Part shown: positions 9,083 through 17,347 of the stretch, piece by piece
Layout: each line of letters begins with the position of its first letter
Numbering within the stretch: the first letter of the stretch is position 1
Source: DATAWK01 sp036267255
Lineage (GTDB): Bacteria; Acidobacteriota; Terriglobia; Terriglobales; Acidobacteriaceae
Direction of reading: 5' to 3'
Assembly: GCA_036267255.1 (NCBI GenBank)
Contig: DATAWK010000027.1
Location: 62,001-126,000 of the forward strand
DNA: 64,000 bases
Translations under genes and position numbers: made by a program
The notes under the pieces: generated by a model
The model's input: only the letters and a program-made list of their open reading frames with translations
What the model was told of the DNA's origin: nothing
The model's database searches: none

Positions 9083-9773
9083 CTATCAATTCCTTCAGTG
9101 TCTCCGGCTGTCCGAAGGCGACTTGGCGACCAGCTTCCAGCAGTACTGCCAGGTCTGCGACACGGCGTGCTTGCGCACGGTCGTGCGTCACCCATACGCA
9201 GGTCAGATGCCGCGCATGGACAAGGGAAGACAAGAGGCTTTCCACCGCTTGTTTGGAAACATCATCCAGCGCTGAAGTGGGTTCGTCGAGTAAGAGCACC
9301 TCAGGGTCATTGGCCAAAGCGCGCGCGATAGCGACCCGTTGGCTTTCTCCGCCGGAAAGCGTCCGGGCATCTTGGCTTCCATAATTCGCCAGCCCAACTT
9401 GTTCCAGCAGGGTATCTGTTTGCAACTGGCTCAGAGAAACTCCGCGTTGCGCCGGGCCATACTGAATGTTAAAAGCGACCGTGCCTGGAAATAAGTAAGG
9501 CCGTTGCATTACCATCCCCATGTGCCGACGCAGTTCCTGAGGCGGTATGGGACGATAATCCTGTCCATCCAGCAGCACCGTACCAGAAGTCGGTTCATCC
9601 AGCCGATTCAGCATTCGCAGCAGAGAGGTTTTGCCAGCTCCACTTGGCCCCAGAATGGCCAGCACCAGTCCTCGCTCCAGTTGGAACGTAATGTCCTGCA
9701 CCAGCGCCCGGGCGGAGCCAGCAACTGACACGGTACGCGTCAGTTGGGCACATTCCACTGCTGGCAGTTTCAT
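9075..9773 (-). CDS. fetA: FetA-type ABC transporter ATP-binding protein
   Basis: This 232-residue ATPase powers the adjacent FetB-like permease. Walker A lies at residues 42-50 (GPSGAGKTS), the signature LSGGE at 139-143 and Walker B at 159-164 (VLLLDE), followed by the D-loop SALD and the switch histidine in VWVTHD. The phrase RLDEPTSGTVLLDGQDY is typical of the FetA/YbbL branch. The gene is transcribed away from the DUF4142 gene; the shared intergenic stretch holds a short palindrome at 9820-9831. Confidence 0.88.
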   Translation of the reverse strand: MKLPAVECAQLTRTVSVAGSARALVQDITFQLERGLVLAILGPSGAGKTSLLRMLNRLDEPTSGTVLLDGQDYRPIPPQELRRHMGMVMQRPYLFPGTVAFNIQYGPAQRGVSLSQLQTDTLLEQVGLANYGSQDARTLSGGESQRVAIARALANDPEVLLLDEPTSALDDVSKQAVESLLSSLVHARHLTCVWVTHDRAQARRVADLAVLLEAGRQVAFGQPETLKELIDA

Positions 9774-9904
9774 CCTAAATGGCTCTTTTCTATAGATTTA
9801 GGCATAGTAGCCGGACGCAGGAGACATCTCCTTAAGATTTGTCGTCTAACTTAAGTGTAGTGCTCGTTGCACGACAGAAATTTCAAACAAGCAGGAAGGC
9901 ATGT

Positions 9905-10549
9905 ATGAAAAGAAATTCTATCTGGCTACAGAATATTGTCGGCATGGTTGTCCTGGCTGGATGCTTGGCCGCAGCGCCGGCCCTGGCGCAGATGAATGAG
10001 GGGATGGGAATGCCATCCAACATGGGCACCCAGGGGCAGATGCAAAGGCCCGGTCAGCCGCAGATGCCAGGCAATAATATGCCGGGCCAACAGAACAACA
10101 TGAACAGTATGGTCGACCAGAGTTTTCTGCGCGGGGTATCGCAAAATGCGCAGATTGAAACGAACCTCAGCCAAATGGCAATAAAAAATTCCAGCAACGA
10201 CAACGTCAAGAAACTGGCGCAGCAAGTAATTCTGGATCACCAGCAGATGTCGAGTGAGTTGTCGGATGCCGCCAATCGGCGCAATATACCGTTGTCCGAC
10301 AATCTTCCGGGCCATGTGCGCAAGGACGAAAAAAAGATGCAGGCCTTGTCCGGAAACGACTTTGACCAGGCATATTTAAAGGAACTCGACCGCTATGTGA
10401 AAGACGATCAGAGTCGCGCAGAAAGCGTGGAAAGCGCCACAAATTCTCCGGATATGCGCCAGTTGACGATGGAAGTACAAAGTATGGCGCAGAATCATAC
10501 TCACGAGATTGCGGAAGTGGCGAAGGCGGAGAACTTGTCGCTCAAATAG
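9905..10549 (+). CDS. Secreted DUF4142 protein with Met-rich N-terminal segment
   Basis: I place the start at ATG 9905, preceded by AGGAAGG (9893-9899) with a five-base spacer; an upstream in-frame start at 9839 would bury the signal peptide. The 214-residue product has a signal peptide cut near residue 28 (APALAQ). Residues about 30-69 are low-complexity, rich in Met, Gly, Pro, Asn and Gln, with nine methionines. Residues about 72-205 form the helical DUF4142 (ferritin-like) domain, with phrases such as KLAQQVILDHQQM and MAQNHTHEIAEVA. Its function is not established. The Met-rich stretch resembles soft-metal binding segments, and the divergent neighbour is a metal-type ABC exporter. Confidence 0.8.
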   Translation: MKRNSIWLQNIVGMVVLAGCLAAAPALAQMNEGMGMPSNMGTQGQMQRPGQPQMPGNNMPGQQNNMNSMVDQSFLRGVSQNAQIETNLSQMAIKNSSNDNVKKLAQQVILDHQQMSSELSDAANRRNIPLSDNLPGHVRKDEKKMQALSGNDFDQAYLKELDRYVKDDQSRAESVESATNSPDMRQLTMEVQSMAQNHTHEIAEVAKAENLSLK

Positions 10550-10636
10550 AGAGATTTCGCGGGTCAATGGTCGCATGTCCGGGACGTCAATCTTTTAAAG
10601 CCGACACAATGCAGAAGCCGTACAATCAACCTAGAT

Positions 10637-11473
10637 ATGCCCGACCTTTTTAAGCCTGCCACCTTTGCCGTTAGAAGCAGAACCCGGGGGGTGCGTGCTT
10701 CCAGCATCTTCTCTGCCTTCCTGCTGTTATGTCTAAGTGTTATTGCTGGGGTGGCCACATCGTTCGCAGAGCCGATTGCCAGTCTGCAACCGACAGGGTA
10801 TGTCAATGACTTTGCTGGTGTCCTGTCGCCAGCCACGCGCAGTCAGTTGGAAGCGCTCTGCAAACAGGTTGATCAGCAGGCCCATGCTCAGATCGCTGTC
10901 GTTACCATTCATACAACCGGGGACGATCCAATCGACGACTATGCCGTGCGTCTGGAGGAAAAATGGAAAGTTGGACCGAAAGGCTCGGACCGCGGAATTC
11001 TTTTGCTCCTCGCTACAGACGATCACAAGTATCGTTTTGAGATTGGCTACGGATTGGAAGGCATCCTTCCCGATGGCCTCGTGGGAGGCATTGGGCGCCA
11101 GATGGTGCCCTACCTACGTCAGAATGACTATGACAGCGCCGTAACGCTTGGTGTACAAAGCGTCGCCAAGATCATCGCCAACGATGCCCACATCACGCTG
11201 GATAGCGCCGTACAGAATCCCGCGATGCAGCATCAGCCGCGACGTTCAATTCACGATATCTTTCTTGCTGTCATTGCCATAGTGTTTTTCATCTGGCTCC
11301 TGCGCTCCGGCCCGTCTGGTTTGGCTGGGTTCCTGCTGGGAATGTTTCTCGGCGGTTTGGGCGGCGGTGGTCGCGGCGGCGGTGATTTTGGTGGGGGTGG
11401 CGGCGATGGCGGCGGCTTTGGTGGTTTCGGTGGTGGCAGCTCCGGTGGTGGCGGAGCTTCCGGTAGTTGGTAA
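10637..11473 (+). CDS. TPM-domain membrane protein (YgcG family)
   Basis: This 278-residue protein has a signal or anchor helix at about 24-45. A TPM domain follows at about 52-185, with the signatures GYVNDFAGVLS, GILLLLATDDHKYRFEIGYG and GLEGILPDGL. A second membrane helix lies at about 206-235, and the C-terminal tail of about 40 residues is almost only Gly, Phe, Asp and Ser. TPM proteins face the periplasm and are linked to membrane quality control or photosystem repair in other lineages. LemA lies 61 bases downstream in the same direction, a common pairing in bacteria. Confidence 0.85.
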   Translation: MPDLFKPATFAVRSRTRGVRASSIFSAFLLLCLSVIAGVATSFAEPIASLQPTGYVNDFAGVLSPATRSQLEALCKQVDQQAHAQIAVVTIHTTGDDPIDDYAVRLEEKWKVGPKGSDRGILLLLATDDHKYRFEIGYGLEGILPDGLVGGIGRQMVPYLRQNDYDSAVTLGVQSVAKIIANDAHITLDSAVQNPAMQHQPRRSIHDIFLAVIAIVFFIWLLRSGPSGLAGFLLGMFLGGLGGGGRGGGDFGGGGGDGGGFGGFGGGSSGGGGASGSW

Positions 11474-11534
11474 AGTATCAATCGAAAAAATTCAGCGGGA
11501 ATAGCGGAAACAAAAGGAACGGAGAAAGCAAATA

Positions 11535-12128
11535 ATGAAGCGAGCAGGAATTCTAGTCCTCATCGTTGTAGTGGTATTGGCGGCTGTGGGAATGCTGGTT
11601 TTTGGCAGCTATATTTCCGCCAAAAATCAAATGGTCGCCAAAAATGAACAGGTAAAAGCATCCTGGTCACAGGTGGATGTCGTCCTGCAGCGACGTGCCG
11701 ACCTGATTCCGAATCTGGTATCGACAGTGCAGGGCTATGCCAAGCAGGAGCAAAAAGTCTTTGGCGACATTGCCAATGCCCGGGCAGCGCTGTTGAACGC
11801 CAAAGACCCGTCATCGAAGATCGCTGCTAACGGACAGCTCGATGGCGCACTGGGTCGATTGCTGGCTATCTCGGAGAATTACCCCGAGTTGCGCTCAAAT
11901 CAAAATTTCCTCAGCTTGCAGGATGAGTTGGCTGGAACAGAGAATCGAATCGCGGTTGAGCGGCGCCGTTATAACGATACCTTGCGGGATTACAACACGT
12001 TCATCCTGCAGTTTCCGAACAGCGTCTGGGCAGGAATCGCCGGCTTCCACCGCAACGACGCCTACTTTGAAGCCAGTCCCGGCTCCCAGCAGGTTCCCAA
12101 AGTGGATTTTTCCGGCGTTGCGAAATAG
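11535..12128 (+). CDS. lemA: LemA family protein
   Basis: The 197-residue product has one N-terminal membrane helix (residues about 4-28) followed by a long helical periplasmic domain. Family phrases include VKASWSQVDVVLQRRADLIPN, NLVSTVQGYA and ENRIAVERRRYNDTLRDYN. The closing motif FPNSVWAGIAGF is also typical. ACGGAG lies about ten bases upstream of the ATG. LemA proteins commonly occur next to TPM or M48 peptidase genes, as here, but their role is not settled. A strong bidirectional terminator follows at 12159-12190. Confidence 0.9.
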   Translation: MKRAGILVLIVVVVLAAVGMLVFGSYISAKNQMVAKNEQVKASWSQVDVVLQRRADLIPNLVSTVQGYAKQEQKVFGDIANARAALLNAKDPSSKIAANGQLDGALGRLLAISENYPELRSNQNFLSLQDELAGTENRIAVERRRYNDTLRDYNTFILQFPNSVWAGIAGFHRNDAYFEASPGSQQVPKVDFSGVAK

Positions 12129-12158
12129 CAAAACATCCGGTACCTTCTGGACTCAAAT

Positions 12159-12190
12159 AAAAAGGCTGCACCGCAAGGTGCAGCCTTTTT
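12159..12190. terminator. Perfect bidirectional intrinsic terminator
   Basis: A perfect 14-base-pair stem (12159-12172 with 12177-12190) encloses the tetraloop GCAA. The arms read AAAAAGGCTGCACC and its complement, so each strand ends in a run of five U after a GC-rich stem. It lies between lemA (plus) and the STAS gene (minus) and should stop transcription from both sides. Confidence 0.93.
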
Positions 12191-12205
12191 ACCGCGAATG
12201 GAATG

Positions 12206-12553
12206 TTAGCGAGTAAAGGAACCGATAGCGGTTGCTTCGTCGTCCTTGATGTCGAAGACGGTGTACAGCTTGGTGATCTGTAGCAGGTCATGGACCTTTT
12301 TGGTCAGGTTCAACAGCTTCAGTTCGCCACCCTGGTTCCGCACTGTAGTGAACGCGCTCACCAGCTCTCCAATGCCGGAGCTGTCGATGTAGTTCACTTC
12401 AGCCAGGTTCAACAGAATGTGCTTAGACCCCTTGCTAAGCAGGTCACGAACCGCATCGCGCAGCTGGACACTGCCTTCGCCCAATGTGATACGACCGCTT
12501 AGATCGAGAATGGTGACACCGTCCACTTGGCGGGTGCTTACTTTCATACTCAC
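12206..12553 (-). CDS. STAS-domain anti-sigma factor antagonist (SpoIIAA/RsbV-like)
   Basis: This 115-residue single STAS domain has the phosphorylatable serine region at residues 57-62 (DSSGIG). GTG 12553 is the likely start: AGGAGG sits eight bases upstream, better placed than for the ATG two codons later. Such proteins release a sigma factor by binding its anti-sigma kinase when unphosphorylated. The gene lies 13 bases downstream of an anti-sigma-type kinase gene, so the two probably form a partner-switch pair. No sigma factor or PP2C phosphatase is in view, so their target lies elsewhere. Confidence 0.88.
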   Translation of the reverse strand: MSMKVSTRQVDGVTILDLSGRITLGEGSVQLRDAVRDLLSKGSKHILLNLAEVNYIDSSGIGELVSAFTTVRNQGGELKLLNLTKKVHDLLQITKLYTVFDIKDDEATAIGSFTR

Positions 12554-12566
12554 GTGACAATCCTCC

Positions 12567-13028
12567 TTAAGTGCCCGTCTGGGCGGAACCGTAATTTTTG
12601 ATCAGGGTTAACTCAGTGCCGGGGTGCAATTGCTTGAAGTGTACCTCGTCCATGAACGAACGGATGAGAAAAATGCCGCGGCCGGAGCCGCTCAGGATGT
12701 TCTCTGGAGCCAAAGGATCGGGCAGGGTCGCTGGGTCCAGCCCTTTGCCCTGGTCCGAGATGCGAATAACCAGAGACTTGCCGGTGTTTTCAAATGACGC
12801 AGTAATTTTCTTCTGCGCATCGTAGGCATTGCCGTGCAAGACCGCATTTACAGCGGCTTCCCGCACAGCCATGCTGATCTGGAAAACGACATCCTCGTCC
12901 AGGCCAGCCTTTTGTGCGAGTTGTTCAGCCGCCTGCTCCACTTTGTTTACACTCTCCAGAGAAGAGTCGAGGGTGAAGGTAAATCGGCTTGCGATCGAAT
13001 CTGCCACGTGTCCTTTTTGGCTGTCCAT
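12567..13028 (-). CDS. Anti-sigma factor serine kinase, RsbW-like HATPase
   Basis: This 153-residue GHKL-type ATPase is expected to phosphorylate the STAS partner and sequester a sigma factor. The N-box is near residues 56-68 (VREAAVNAVLHGN), the G1 box near 92-98 (DQGKGLD) and the G2 box near 114-126 (GSGRGIFLIRSFM). ATG 13028 is chosen because family sequence begins there; the frame stays open for 64 more codons upstream, but they look non-coding and overlap the divergent promoter region. Upstream are about 280 bases shared with the MgtE-N gene on the other strand. Confidence 0.87.
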   Translation of the reverse strand: MDSQKGHVADSIASRFTFTLDSSLESVNKVEQAAEQLAQKAGLDEDVVFQISMAVREAAVNAVLHGNAYDAQKKITASFENTGKSLVIRISDQGKGLDPATLPDPLAPENILSGSGRGIFLIRSFMDEVHFKQLHPGTELTLIKNYGSAQTGT

Positions 13029-13310
13029 TCTTCCAGTTGGAACGGCTTTCACACCGCGCAAAAGTAAAAAAACACCTGCAGGGGCAGTTTGCTTGTCTGT
13101 CCGGGGCTGTGTCAAGGCGGCATTTCTGAGGGTCTCAAAATGCAGGCGCCGTACCGGCCCTTCTCTGGGTCCGAAGAATCTGCAAAGATACTGCTGTTTT
13201 CCTTGATTGTAACCAGCCATATGGGTGAGCTGCTGGGGTACTCTTCAGTAAACGGATGGCGCAGGTATTATCCCATCAGCATAGGACATGGAGCCACCCA
13301 GCGAACCACC

Positions 13311-14597
13311 ATGAATACCAAAGCCAACACGCATGTTTACCTGTCGCTCCTCCAGGGAACGCCCGTGGTCGATGCCGCGGGGCACATGCTTGGCCGTCTG
13401 CGCGAGATAGCCGTCACGCCAGGCCCACATTCCGAAGTGGTCTCGGCGCTCATCGTCAGCAAGAAGGGCCTCTCTGCAACAGGGAATGGAAGCAAGTCGG
13501 AACTGCTTGCAATTGCGCCCTCGGGCATCGCCTTTGCGCCGAGCGGTATGTTGCAGATGCTAGGGAATGCGCAGACCCGTCCTTTCAGTACAACCGAGGC
13601 TTTTCTGTTGCTGGATCGAGACCTGCTGGATCAGCAGATCATCGATGTTCATGGCCGCAAAGTAGTTCGGGTGAACGACGTTGGCTTCTTGTGGTCCCAG
13701 CAGGAAGTCGGCAGCGATATCCGCACGGTCGATGTAGAGATTGGCACGCGAGGCGCGGTTCGTCGCCTGCTGAAAGGACTGGCTTCCAGGGCGGTTGTTA
13801 ACCGCATCGCCGCACGGTTTCCTTCGCGCGTGATTCCCTGGAAATTTGTCGATCTGATCGAAGTCGATCCGGCGCGACGGGTACGGTTGAAGATCGATCA
13901 TGAGCGTCTGTCGCAGCTTCACCCTTCGGATATCGCCGACATCCTGGAGGATCTCGCCCCGGCCATGAGAGAGGCCGTTTTCAATACTCTGGACGAGGAA
14001 GTCGCCGCAGAGGCGTTGGAAGAGGTCGATCCGAAGTTCCAAAGGTCTCTGGTCGAAGGTCTCGCCTCCGAACGTGTCGCCGACATTGTTGAGGAGATGG
14101 ATCCTGGTGCTGCCGCAGACCTGCTGGCCGAGCTGCCGGATGAGCGTTCCGAAGCCATTCTCGAAGAGATGGAGCCAGCCGAGCGGCAGGAGGTAGAAGA
14201 GCTTCTTGAGTTCCGCGAAGACTCGGCCGCCGGTCGTATGACGACGCATTATGTCGCCGTTCTGGAGACAGGTACGGTGGCAGATGCGGTCGAAGCGCTT
14301 CGGGGTTTTGAAGATGACCCGGAAACGGTGACGGAAATTTACCTGATCGACGCCAATGGAATATTGTCCGGCGTATTGCCGCTTGCGCGGCTGGTGCTAG
14401 CCAAGCCGGAAACGCATCTGGATGTACTGACAGACTCGGAATTTGTCAGTTGTCCATCCAAGGCGCATCAGAATGAGGTTGCCGAGCTGTTCGACAAATA
14501 TAATCTACATGCGTTGCCCGTCATCGATGATATGCGCAGGCTCGTAGGCGTGGTACAGGCGGATCATGTGATTGCTTTCCTGAGAGATGCTGTATAG
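13311..14597 (+). CDS. Soluble PRC-barrel / MgtE-N / CBS-pair protein
   Basis: From ATG 13311 the product has 428 residues and no membrane helices. Residues about 1-185 look like two PRC-barrel-type beta modules. Residues about 200-310 are the MgtE N-terminal helical superdomain (LHPSDIADILEDLAP, VADIVEEMDPGAAADLLAELP). Residues about 315-425 are a CBS pair. In the MgtE channel these domains sense cytosolic magnesium, but here the pore domain is absent, so this is a stand-alone sensor. I recall Acidobacteria pairing this architecture with an Nramp-type transporter; the Nramp gene of this window is 3.8 kb away, beyond two enzyme genes. The frame runs open from 13089, but the family start is at 13311. 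Confidence 0.85.
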   Translation: MNTKANTHVYLSLLQGTPVVDAAGHMLGRLREIAVTPGPHSEVVSALIVSKKGLSATGNGSKSELLAIAPSGIAFAPSGMLQMLGNAQTRPFSTTEAFLLLDRDLLDQQIIDVHGRKVVRVNDVGFLWSQQEVGSDIRTVDVEIGTRGAVRRLLKGLASRAVVNRIAARFPSRVIPWKFVDLIEVDPARRVRLKIDHERLSQLHPSDIADILEDLAPAMREAVFNTLDEEVAAEALEEVDPKFQRSLVEGLASERVADIVEEMDPGAAADLLAELPDERSEAILEEMEPAERQEVEELLEFREDSAAGRMTTHYVAVLETGTVADAVEALRGFEDDPETVTEIYLIDANGILSGVLPLARLVLAKPETHLDVLTDSEFVSCPSKAHQNEVAELFDKYNLHALPVIDDMRRLVGVVQADHVIAFLRDAV

Positions 14598-14667
14598 CGC
14601 CCGCTCGGCGCATCACAATCTTCAATTCGGCAATGGCTCAAATGTCTTCCGCCAGGTCTCTTACCGC

Positions 14668-17319
14668 ATGATGCATCCGACTCGCAGCCTCCGCATTCTG
14701 TACGTGGCAACGATGCATCGCGGCTGGTATGGTCTCTATCGCAAACAAAGTCTGGAACGGCTGGGACACACGCTGATCCCACTAGAAATTGAGCGCTTTC
14801 ATCACGTTGGCAATGCGCTGACCCGACGCATCCACTTCCGCATGCAGGTCGGCGGTCCTGTCGATCGGATGAATGAGCTTGTCCTGGACATGGCGCGAGA
14901 GCATCGCGTGGATATGGTTTGGTTCGATAAACCACTCTGGATCAGCATTCCCACGCTGCACCGGCTGCGGGACATGGGCATTACGACGGTCGATTACATG
15001 ATCGACAATCCCTTCGGCCCACGCAACGATCCCGGTTTTGGCCGCTATATTCGTGCCATCCCGGAGTATGACCTGCATGTGCAGCAGCGCGATGTAAGCC
15101 TGCAGGCTTACATCGCCCGTGGCGCGCGGCGCATGGTGAAAGTGCAGACGGCGTTTGAACCGACGGTACATTTTCCTCCGCCCCCGGATTGGTCCGACAA
15201 GGATCGCACGCGCCAGGTGTCTTTCATCGGAACCCCCTATGATCAACGCGCGGATTTCCTGACGAGCCTGTGGAAGAAATATGAACTGCCAGTCATCATC
15301 TCCGGACCGCCCGTATGGAGACGCAAACTGTCGCGGGAAGCATGTGCCGCTATCTATCCGCGCGATGGGGAACTCTACGATGCCGAATACCGCCAGGGAA
15401 TCTGGGAGTCACGCATCAATCTGAGCTTTCTGACGCACGGCAATCAGGATGAGTATGCCCACAAGAGCTTTGAGATTGCTGCTTGCGGAGGCTTCCTGCT
15501 GGCCGAACGAAGCGAAGGGCATTTGGCGCGCTTCAAGGAGGATGAAGAGGCTGTATTTTTTTCGGACACCGAAGAATGCGCCGCAAAAGTCCGGAAGTAT
15601 TTGAACGACGAACCTGCGCGACAGCGCATTGCAGCCGCAGGTCAGCGCCGTGCCGTCGCCTATGGATACGACAACGACACACAAATGCGCAAAGTTTTTG
15701 CGGTGATCGAGGACATTCTTCCTACCGTTCAGGCCAAGGCCTCCGGGACTTACGATCTCGCCCAGGCCGACCAGATTCCTTCGTTTGCTGCAGACGTGTG
15801 TATCGTAGGCGCCGGGGCCGCTGGCATTACGCTTGCTGCGGAATTGATCCGTCAGGGCAAGCGCGTGTTGCTGCTTGAGAGCGGTGGCAGCGAACTGGAA
15901 GAGTCGGTGCAGCAGTTGAATGTTTGCGAGAGAACAGGCCACCCGCAACGCGCACCGCACCAGGGGAGGTTTCGCGCCCTGGGCGGAACGACGACGTATT
16001 GGGGCGGCCAAATTCTGGAGATGCACGCAGAAGATTTTGCCGAACGAGACTGGATTACCGGCAGTGGTTGGCCGATGCCAAAAACCGTGCTGCAGCCCTA
16101 TTACAAGCGCGCCTTGCTGGCTGAAGGGCTTTCCCGCGTATTGCAAACAGACGAAGCCGTCTGGCAACAGCTTGGCACCGATGCGCCTGCCTTCCGCGAT
16201 GGCGCTGTCTCCTATTTCACGCGCTGGTGCCCGGAGACCAACTTTGCCCGCTTGTACAGCGAAACGCTCGCATCGCCCAATATCTGCGTTGTGCTTCATG
16301 CAACCGTCTGTGGGCTATTGCTGGATGCCGATGGCGCCACGATCCAGGGTGTTCGTTGTCGGAACCTCACGGGCCAGGAACAGGTGTTTCACGCCGGCAA
16401 ATATGTCTTCTGCATGGGCATGATGGAGACAGTCAACTTCCTGTTGCAGCCGCTGGACAATGGCAAGATCGCCCCCTGGCAACAGAACGGCTGGCTGGGG
16501 CGGCATGTGCAAAGTCACATCGACTACAACGCCGCAAAAATCGTTCCAATCGACCGGAACCGGCTGACGGATGCTTTCGCCAACGTATATCTCAATGGCA
16601 GAAAATATCACCCAAAGGTATATCTTTCTGCTGAGACACAGCGTACGCAGCGGGTACTGAGTATCGCCGGAGCCGTGACCTGCATCAGCAGCGTCGAGAA
16701 TGACGTTCGCCAGATGAAGACTGCCGCACGAAACCTGCTCCGCGGGAACTGGTCAGAATTGGGTACGGAAGGCGCAACGCATGCTTTTATGCGATTGCCT
16801 ACGTTGGTGCAACTGGGCTACGGCTATCAGGTGCGGCACCGGGCGTACTGGCCAGCAGACGGGACACTGTGGTTGCGTGTCCATTGTGAGCAGGAGCCGC
16901 TTTCAACGAGCAGCATCACATTGTCTTCGGAGAGAGATGCACTGGGCATGTTTCGTGCACGCATCGACTGGCAGGTATCGCCGCTGGAGTGGAAGACCAT
17001 CCAAAGCTTTACCGGCGTGGTGCAGCGTGCCTTGAAGGCCGCTGGGCTGGCTACATTGGAACCGCAGCCGGAGTTGGCATTGGACGATGGATATCACGCC
17101 TTGACGTTCGATGATAGTTACCACTGGATGGGTGGGACACGCATGGCGCCCAAGGCTGCCGATGGTGTCGTTGATACTGATTTAAAGCTGCATGGAGTAA
17201 CCAATGCGTATATTTGCGGCCTCTCTGTTTTTCCGACCTCCGGTTTTGCCAACCCCGTACACACCATGCTTGCGCTCGCCCTTCGCCTGGCGGATCATCT
17301 GGTAGAGAATCCCCGATAA
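14668..17319 (+). CDS. Fusion of CgeB-like glycosyltransferase and GMC-family FAD oxidoreductase
   Basis: This is an unusual two-enzyme protein of 883 residues from ATG 14668; the frame is open from ATG 14587, which overlaps the previous stop. Residues 1 to about 355 resemble CgeB-type glycosyltransferases, with MIDNPFGPRNDPGF and the hallmark FEIAACGGFLLAER around Glu269. After a short linker, residues about 375-880 form a GMC oxidoreductase. It has an FAD Rossmann motif at 381-386 (GAGAAG), GGTTTYWGGQI, the catalytic-type histidine His819 (YHWMGGTRM) and the C-terminal FANPVH (Asn862, His865). An aldo/keto reductase follows after 28 bases, suggesting joint sugar oxidation and reduction. Substrates are unknown. 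No signal peptide is seen, so action is cytoplasmic. Confidence 0.85.
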   Translation: MMHPTRSLRILYVATMHRGWYGLYRKQSLERLGHTLIPLEIERFHHVGNALTRRIHFRMQVGGPVDRMNELVLDMAREHRVDMVWFDKPLWISIPTLHRLRDMGITTVDYMIDNPFGPRNDPGFGRYIRAIPEYDLHVQQRDVSLQAYIARGARRMVKVQTAFEPTVHFPPPPDWSDKDRTRQVSFIGTPYDQRADFLTSLWKKYELPVIISGPPVWRRKLSREACAAIYPRDGELYDAEYRQGIWESRINLSFLTHGNQDEYAHKSFEIAACGGFLLAERSEGHLARFKEDEEAVFFSDTEECAAKVRKYLNDEPARQRIAAAGQRRAVAYGYDNDTQMRKVFAVIEDILPTVQAKASGTYDLAQADQIPSFAADVCIVGAGAAGITLAAELIRQGKRVLLLESGGSELEESVQQLNVCERTGHPQRAPHQGRFRALGGTTTYWGGQILEMHAEDFAERDWITGSGWPMPKTVLQPYYKRALLAEGLSRVLQTDEAVWQQLGTDAPAFRDGAVSYFTRWCPETNFARLYSETLASPNICVVLHATVCGLLLDADGATIQGVRCRNLTGQEQVFHAGKYVFCMGMMETVNFLLQPLDNGKIAPWQQNGWLGRHVQSHIDYNAAKIVPIDRNRLTDAFANVYLNGRKYHPKVYLSAETQRTQRVLSIAGAVTCISSVENDVRQMKTAARNLLRGNWSELGTEGATHAFMRLPTLVQLGYGYQVRHRAYWPADGTLWLRVHCEQEPLSTSSITLSSERDALGMFRARIDWQVSPLEWKTIQSFTGVVQRALKAAGLATLEPQPELALDDGYHALTFDDSYHWMGGTRMAPKAADGVVDTDLKLHGVTNAYICGLSVFPTSGFANPVHTMLALALRLADHLVENPR

Positions 17320-17347
17320 ATCCATTTGTAATCCCGGGAGAAATGTC

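Noticed and set aside
13089..13310. Upstream extension of the MgtE-N gene to 13089
   Set aside because: The added residues look non-coding and would cross the divergent promoter region; the domain begins at ATG 13311.
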